From: Hippopus hippopus
Lineage: Eukaryota; Mollusca; Bivalvia; Cardiida; Cardiidae
DNA length: 64,000 nucleotides
NCBI GenBank assembly: GCA_946811185.2
Contig: OX328097.1
Location: 29,659,627 to 29,723,626 of the forward strand
Direction of reading: 5' to 3'
The position numbers and the translations under genes were made by a program. Below the pieces are notes generated by a model, which was not told the DNA's origin, ran no database searches, and saw nothing but the letters and a program-made list of their open reading frames with translations. Shown here piece by piece: positions 58,733 through 64,000 of this stretch (its first letter is position 1; every line of letters starts with the position of its first letter).

Positions 58733-59044
58733 TTTAACGACCTTTAAAAGAAGATGGCTTTTGGAACCTTTGAAAAAATTATGAGAAAAGGAGTAACCTG
58801 CATTTTCTCCTTTTCCGACAGTGTTTTCTAACCTTGCGATTGCAAATCCAACCATTTAAGGTCTACGACCCCTAACTCATCGGTAAACATCGACGTTTTC
58901 GTAAAGGCTATTCGGCCAATCTCGGCAGCTTCCGTTCTTTAATATGAGAGTTAGAGGCCGTAGACCTTAAGCCATATTTGATTTGTCGTCTGCAAGTGCT
59001 TTGGATTTGGATGAGTCCAAATTTTGTCGTCTGGAAAAACGTTA
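58733..59044. repeat. MITE family A copy interrupted by family E
   Basis: The family A halves (58733-58856 and 58971-59044) are split by the 114-bp family E element at 58857-58970, which has inverted ends TAAGGTCTACG...CGTAGACCTTA. Confidence 0.8.
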
Positions 59045-59048
59045 ACCC

Positions 59049-59258
59049 TTAACTCTTTACCGGATGAAAAAAATTCTAGAATTTGCCATATTGAATGTGT
59101 TTGCAGACGACAAATTAAGTGCTTCTAAAACGGTGATATTTGTCTCTGTAATAGTAGAAAATATTGCTGGTAGAAGAGAAAATATTTTGCAGGAAATTAC
59201 TTTCAAAAGTCCTCTTTTCTAGGGCTGATAATGCAAGGACTTGTTCGGTTAAGGGCAA
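59049..59258. repeat. MITE family A copy
   Basis: TTAACTCTTTACCGGATGAA start; diverged centre. Confidence 0.65.
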
Positions 59259-59310
59259 AAACTGCTGAATAAATCATACTAAACTTTTTATAAAGAGGCC
59301 ATGGGACTTT

Positions 59311-59535
59311 AACCTTTTGCCACACAATCCCGACTTTTAGCGATTCTGAAAGAGAAGGCTTTGGAAAACATCATGGGAAAAGGAGAAAATGCTGGTAACC
59401 AGCATCTTTTCCTTTTCCCACAATGTTTTCTACCCTATCAAAGGCAGAAATAATAATGTTAGCAACGTCTGATTTGTGGTCTGCAAGTGCTTTCAAAATT
59501 GACGAGTCCAGAATTTATCATGTGGTAAAGGGTTA
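59311..59535. repeat. MITE family A copy
   Basis: TTAACCTTTTGCCACACAAT to ATGTGGTAAAGGGTTAA; good hairpin. Confidence 0.75.
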
Positions 59536-59717
59536 ACGTAATGAGGATATAGGACCAATTGCTTGCATGCTCGAATCAACATAAGCATGAACGGTAATAT
59601 CGGTTAATATCAAAGAATTTTAAGTAGGATGACATGTAGCGTAAAACACTTAACATATGCTTAGACTAGACAATACTGATAATTTGTAACCATCTCCAAA
59701 AATTACCTTTTGACAGC

Positions 59718-59938
59718 TTAACTCTTTACCAACTGTCCCGTGGTTTACCGCATCTGAGAAAAAAAGTTTTTTGAAAACATTGTGGGGAAAAAAAAAAAAA
59801 CAATGCTGGTTACAAGCATTTTCTTCTTTTTCCACAGCTTTGTCTACGTTTTCTACCTCCAACCTCCAGGAACATACCAAATTATTTGAACTGCATTTTG
59901 TTTGTCGTCTACAAATGCTTTTAATTTTGCAGTCTTAT
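59718..59938. repeat. MITE family A copy
   Basis: TTAACTCTTTACCAACTGTC start; poly(A) expansion in one hairpin arm. A family C tail fragment follows. Confidence 0.65.
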
Positions 59939-60046
59939 CCTGATCTACACTGTGTGCTATAGCAACTCAGTTTGCCCGAGGTGCAACAAGGGTTTAAGAT
60001 CAAAGCACTGTTGAGACTAAGGTATTTACTGCTTTCAAGACTAAAG

Positions 60047-60277
60047 GGCTTGCAACACGTGAAAAGGGGCATTCGGACATTTGCGTAAAGTGTCGTCTCG
60101 GATCACACTGCGCAGTCCGCGCAGTCCGCGCAGACTAATCCGAAACGAAACTTTCCTTTTTTATGTAATTTTCTGTTTTGCACAAATCTACTGTAGCACA
60201 AATCTAATGTAGGCTGCGCAGGCTGATCCGACACTTTACGCAAATGTCCGAATGCCCCTTTTCACGTGTTGCAAGCC
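60047..60277. repeat. MITE family F copy
   Basis: About 45-bp terminal inverted repeats: GGCTTGCAACACGTGAAAAG and its complement at the right. The core holds GCGCAGTCCGCGCAGTCCGC, resembling the family B palindrome. Confidence 0.85.
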
Positions 60278-60539
60278 ATTTAAGTACAACTCAGAAACAA
60301 ACAAATTGCCACCTACAGGCGACTTCTTTCGTCTTGCAGAAGGCAGCTTTCGGAAGTACTTGGGTCCAAGGAAAAACTCCTCGTAATGTGCGAATTCTCT
60401 CATTGCCAAAATGCTTTTACAAGAGTTCATTCAGTTAGCCTTAATTTATGAAAGTTATCCACGTAATTATCTACAACGACGTTTTCATCTTATTTCGTGT
60501 CTCGCAAGTTAGTTTCAAGAGGTAATGAGATACATAATG

Positions 60540-60640
60540 AATTGCGTAAAAAGCTATCTCACCCACCCTACTGCCCATATCTGGATTTCTGCCCTCCAGA
60601 CATTCTTTTAGACAAAATAAAGCCAGTTTTGTTTACTAAA
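60540..60640 (+). pseudogene. Possible mariner-like transposase relic
   Basis: A short frame reads LSHPPYCPYLDFCPPDILLD then KLKKKMYYVTDGFF, reminiscent of the conserved HPPYSPDL block and following region of mariner transposases. The rest of the gene was not found. Confidence 0.3.
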
Positions 60641-60711
60641 CTTAAAAAAAAAATGTATTATGTGACTGACGGTTTTTTCCATAAGTATCGGCAAAGGGAA
60701 AAGTTCAATTC

Positions 60712-60975
60712 AATACAAAACAATACAATACAATAACAATTCAACACTATACAGAACAATACAATACAATAAAAACAACACACTATGTACAACGCACTAC
60801 AATATAGGCTACTACAGTACAGTCGATACAATTCAGTATAGTACAGTACAGTACACCATAGAACAATAAAATACAATACAGTACAATACAATATAACACA
60901 ATATGGTTCAGTATAATACGATACATTAAAACACAATACAAATCAGTACAATACAGTACAGTACAGTACAGTACA
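60712..60975. repeat. ACAAT/ACAGT pentanucleotide microsatellite
   Basis: Long degenerate array of TACAATACAATACAATA and TACAGTACAGTACAGTA. It opens spurious frames on the minus strand. Confidence 0.9.
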
Positions 60976-61149
60976 AGTGTTCTTGAAACCGAGGACAGCG
61001 ACCTAGAAGTCAAGATAATTTGGGATTATCAGATACTAAAATGTCGAATTTCTTACTATAGCCAATGTTGTAGGTAGCCATTAGAACTGTCTCGGTGATA
61101 AATCCGTATGATAACCCAAAACATTGAATTTTAGTGAATAATCAACCAT

Positions 61150-61373
61150 TTACTATACGATTCAAAGATTTAACGACCCTGAGAAAGACGGTTTATAAAA
61201 CATTGTGGAAAAAGGAGAAAATGCTGGTAACGAGTATTTTCTCCTTTTCTCACAATGTTCTTTACCCTTTCAAAAACAAATTCTGCCATTTAAGCTATAT
61301 CCAATAAGTCGTCTGCATAATTTATGCTGTCAATACGGACCAATTTTAAACTTTTGTCGTCTTGTAAATAGTT
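61150..61373. repeat. MITE family A copy
   Basis: Hairpin GTGGAAAAAGGAGAAAATGC / GTATTTTCTCCTTTTCTCAC; end TTGTCGTCTTGTAAATAGTTAA. Confidence 0.7.
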
Positions 61374-61468
61374 AAAGAAAAAAATCACACTTTGATACAC
61401 AGAAATCACCTGTATCTTTACCCCTGCAACTAATATCTCGATGTAAAACCAAAATCTACAGAACATAT

Positions 61469-61726
61469 GGCCTGCAACACGCGAAAAGGGGCATTCGGAC
61501 ATTTGCGTAAAGTGTCGTCTCGGATCAGCCTGCGCAGTCCGCGCAGGCTAATCCGAAACGACATTTTCCGTTTTTCCATTTTCTGTTTTGCGCAAGTCTA
61601 CTGAAGAACAAAATCTGATGTAGTCGTAAAGTGCCGTCTCGGATTAGCCTGCGCGGACTGCGCAGGCTGATCCGATACGACACTTTACGCAAATGTCCGA
61701 ATGTCCCTTTTCACGTGTTGCAAGCC
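61469..61726. repeat. MITE family F copy
   Basis: GGCCTGCAACACGCGAAAAG and the inverse end CTTTTCACGTGTTGCAAGCC. It contains two internal GCCTGCGCxGxCxGCGCAGGC palindromes. Confidence 0.85.
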
Positions 61727-61727
61727 A

Positions 61728-61985
61728 ATTATGTGCTATGGCAAAAGAGGGTTTAATCTATCTCAGTGACTCATTAAATTATACCAAGCAAGACATCACA
61801 TAATTATGGACCTGTAAAATTCATTTTTTCTAACAATCAACTCAATCCTGAGGTAAAATGGTCCTTTGACACGCAGACAATTTACTAGTTTAAAAAAAAA
61901 AAAAACCGACCTAGGTCAGCTTGCGCGGACTGCGCAGGCTGACATGGGTCGATACGTCTTGCAGATGTATTTAACTCCCTGACGA
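61728..61985. repeat. MITE family B copy, adjacent to family F
   Basis: TATGTGCTATGGCAAAAGAG start; palindrome GCTTGCGCGGACTGCGCAGG; ends ATTTAACTCCCTG. Confidence 0.7.
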
Positions 61986-62833
61986 TAAAAGTGCGATGAC
62001 CTGTAACCGAAAATACGAGGTAAATAGAATATTATAAAGTTTAAATTTGTGGTTAACAGATATAAACTGCTAAAATTAATAAAAGCAATTGTACCAATTT
62101 GCCCAAACATCTACTGGACTGTCTTTACAGAGAATGCTTTTTATCGTGATTTTTTTTGCTTTTATTTACATACTACCGTACAAAAACGACTTTTCGCGCT
62201 TTAAAAAAGCGTTGCTGTAACGGTGATGGTTCGTTTTCCGAAAGTTGTAACATATTCTGATGAAAAATGATTTTTTTTTTTCGTTTCCTTTAAATGGTTC
62301 TTGAATTTGTCTAAAAATTCATTTTCTGCTTGGTCTCAAAGATAAATAATACATGATAGGGCCAAGGATATATTTATCTGCTGTCACAAGCATAAGATAA
62401 AGGGTAGAAAAAGACAGAAATCTTGACATTAAGTCGTCTTACCATTTCATGTCGGTTTCAATAAAAATGCATGGAAAAAGAGTATAAAACATTTCCAAAA
62501 TGAAGTGAAAACATGGTTGGGAAATGGCTAAATGCTTGTCAGCAGGCCCCTAAAACTTTGCACATTTCCTATGAATGTTGCAATCTACTGCAGGAGCATT
62601 GCAGCAGTAGATATGTTGTAACATGCTCACCCTTTCAGCGCGCCAGAACCGTAAATAGAGGCTTTTACGCACGGCATAGGTCAAGGCAAGACGGTACATA
62701 AATTGTCATCTGCTCATTACGTCAAGCTTTTAAATAAAGGAAATTCGTTCGTTCCAGTAGATTGTATTTTAAGTCTTCGAAAAGGGTCTAGGTCTAGTCT
62801 AGTCTGTTCTAATCTGTTTGGTGCTGAATGATT
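61986..62833. other. No gene recognised
   Basis: AT-rich with homopolymer runs. An imperfect CTACTGCAGGAGCATTGCAG-CAGTAG palindrome lies at about 62585-62611. Nothing else is supported. Confidence 0.45.
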
Positions 62834-63140
62834 GATTGTTTGGTGTTTTACGCCGTTTTCAACATTATTTCATTTATATCACGGCGGTCAGTGCACCTAT
62901 CCATGCTTTCCTGGTGTCTCTTTTACCAATACTTCGCACAATTTTCTTTCCAAGCAACTAGCTGCTTTCCAACATAACCAACGTCAAGATGATGATCAGC
63001 GGTGGGAGAGGAATGAATCCTGTCGCAATGACTATCATCAATCCTCGGAAAGAAATTGGCCGAGGCAGAGATCGAACCCACAACCCCCTGTTCTCATGTC
63101 CTGCACGCTACCGACTGAGCTACCGGGGCTCGGCTGTTTG
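62834..63140 (-). repeat. tRNA-derived SINE, third family, near full length
   Basis: Minus-strand head: box A GTAGCTCAGTCGGTAGCGTG and box B GGGTTCGATCTC at about 63070-63130. The body ends near GGCGTAAAACACC. Confidence 0.8.
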
Positions 63141-63401
63141 GTGCTGAAAGAGTCAAGCCAGAAAACATGTATACATACATCCATGCGTAGGATCTAACGA
63201 ACGAAATAAAAAGAAAGAAACGATTGATAAAAACATTGTCATACTTACAATAATAAATGATAAACGGCCGCTAGATTCTTACTGAACTGCATTGATAAAA
63301 TCAAACTTACACCATTTTGACATACTGCCATAATAAACGAAGAGACATAAAATGTGTAGTTCGTACTTTATGGTGTAAAAAAATATGTCGCGCTCTACTG
63401 A

Positions 63402-63617
63402 ATTAACTCTTAAGCTGTTAAGCTTGCACGACCCGAGGACCTTTTGCGGACAACGTAGATCAAGATTAGACTGCACAGAAGGTGCAGTCTGATCTTGGAT
63501 CTACACTGTCCGATATGGAAATATTTACCCCTAAGAATAACTTTGAAATAGCAATATTTGGATTTTTACTATCGGCTTGAAAGTTTCATCTGCCTACTTT
63601 AGTAGGATAAGGGTTAA
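63402..63617. repeat. MITE family C copy, full length
   Basis: TTAACTCTTAAGCTGTTAAG to AGTAGGATAAGGGTTAA; hairpin GATCAAGATTAGACTGCACA / TGCAGTCTGATCTTGGATC. Confidence 0.8.
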
Positions 63618-63730
63618 GTAGGACTGAACTACGCAACTCCTGTTTGAATGTATCTTTTGTAATAGAATGAATTTTTTAAACTCGTAGCTGGAGAAAAACA
63701 AATCTCACAAATAGCGGAACTTAACGGCTG

Positions 63731-63960
63731 TCTTAATTCTTTACAGGATGAGAATATCTTAGACTCGCCCATTTTGAAAATCATTCGCAGACAATACACC
63801 AATTAGGCTTAAGTAATGTGATTCGTCTTTGAAAAAATAGAAAACATAGTGGAAAATAGGGGAAAAAATGCTTGTTACCAGTATTTTTCCTTTTCTCACG
63901 ATGTTTTCAATAGTCCTTTTCCTCAGGGACGTTAAAATGTTTTTTTCTTTCAAAGGTTTA
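63731..63960. repeat. MITE family A copy
   Basis: TTAATTCTTTACAGGATGAG start; hairpin at about 63845-63905. Confidence 0.65.
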
Positions 63961-64000
63961 TCAAAATAGAAAACAGATATACCTAGTAAACGATGTATAT

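Noticed and set aside
60658..61013. Tyr/Cys-rich minus-strand proteins
   Set aside because: Translation of the ACAAT/ACAGT pentanucleotide array.
63060..63130. tRNA gene on the minus strand
   Set aside because: It is the head of a third-family SINE that is repeated elsewhere (56020-56270).

Overview
This is animal nuclear DNA: AT-rich, with spliced genes (GT/AG introns, codon phases that agree across exons) and a dense load of short hairpin MITEs and tRNA-derived SINEs. The repeat style and gene structures suggest a mollusc, probably a bivalve; no species can be named from the sequence.

Layout. 1-17.9 kb is mostly repeats, with one intronless rhodopsin-like GPCR (3698-4693, +). 18.1-46.6 kb is one nine-exon aldose 1-epimerase gene (+, 389 codons), which has an unusual N-terminal membrane anchor encoded by exon 1. 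Its first intron is about 15.9 kb long because it holds a 12,829-bp Polinton/Maverick-type element (19931-32759). Its second intron holds a 5'-truncated LINE. 47-52 kb is repeats and a foldback. 52.7-58.7 kb holds five exons of a minus-strand short-chain dehydrogenase/reductase (SDR9C/BDH/RDH-like); the last exon was not found. 58.7-64 kb is again repeats, with a possible mariner relic and a long pentanucleotide microsatellite.

The Polinton is the centre of interest. It has 6-bp target-site duplications (AAGGGT), AG...CT ends and roughly 0.6-kb terminal inverted repeats filled with 18-bp and 38-bp tandem arrays. It carries a virion module: double jelly-roll major capsid protein, penton-like minor capsid protein, packaging ATPase, adenain-like protease, zinc-ribbon/phospholipase A2 protein, fibre-like protein, two membrane-active or core-like proteins, a two-TM protein, a DUF8207-like protein and a small dUTPase-fold-like protein. 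It also carries a chromodomain integrase. It has no DNA polymerase B or any other recognisable replicase. In the place where replication genes would be expected it encodes a 512-aa protein that looks like a fusion of a TATA-binding-protein-like half (two repeats) with a large-DNA-virus-type single-strand-DNA-binding domain and an acidic tail, plus an unknown 171-aa protein. Most of its start codons follow directly on an AT-rich TATAAAATG-like box, and the penton and fibre genes share a GC-rich stem-loop just after their stop codons. I infer a polymerase-less Polinton lineage with its own TBP-linked expression/replication module. This copy looks decayed: the capsid gene is frameshifted and the integrase D-to-E spacing is short.

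Limits: all family assignments rest on motif reading without database searches. Repeat boundaries are approximate to a few bases unless stated as exact.
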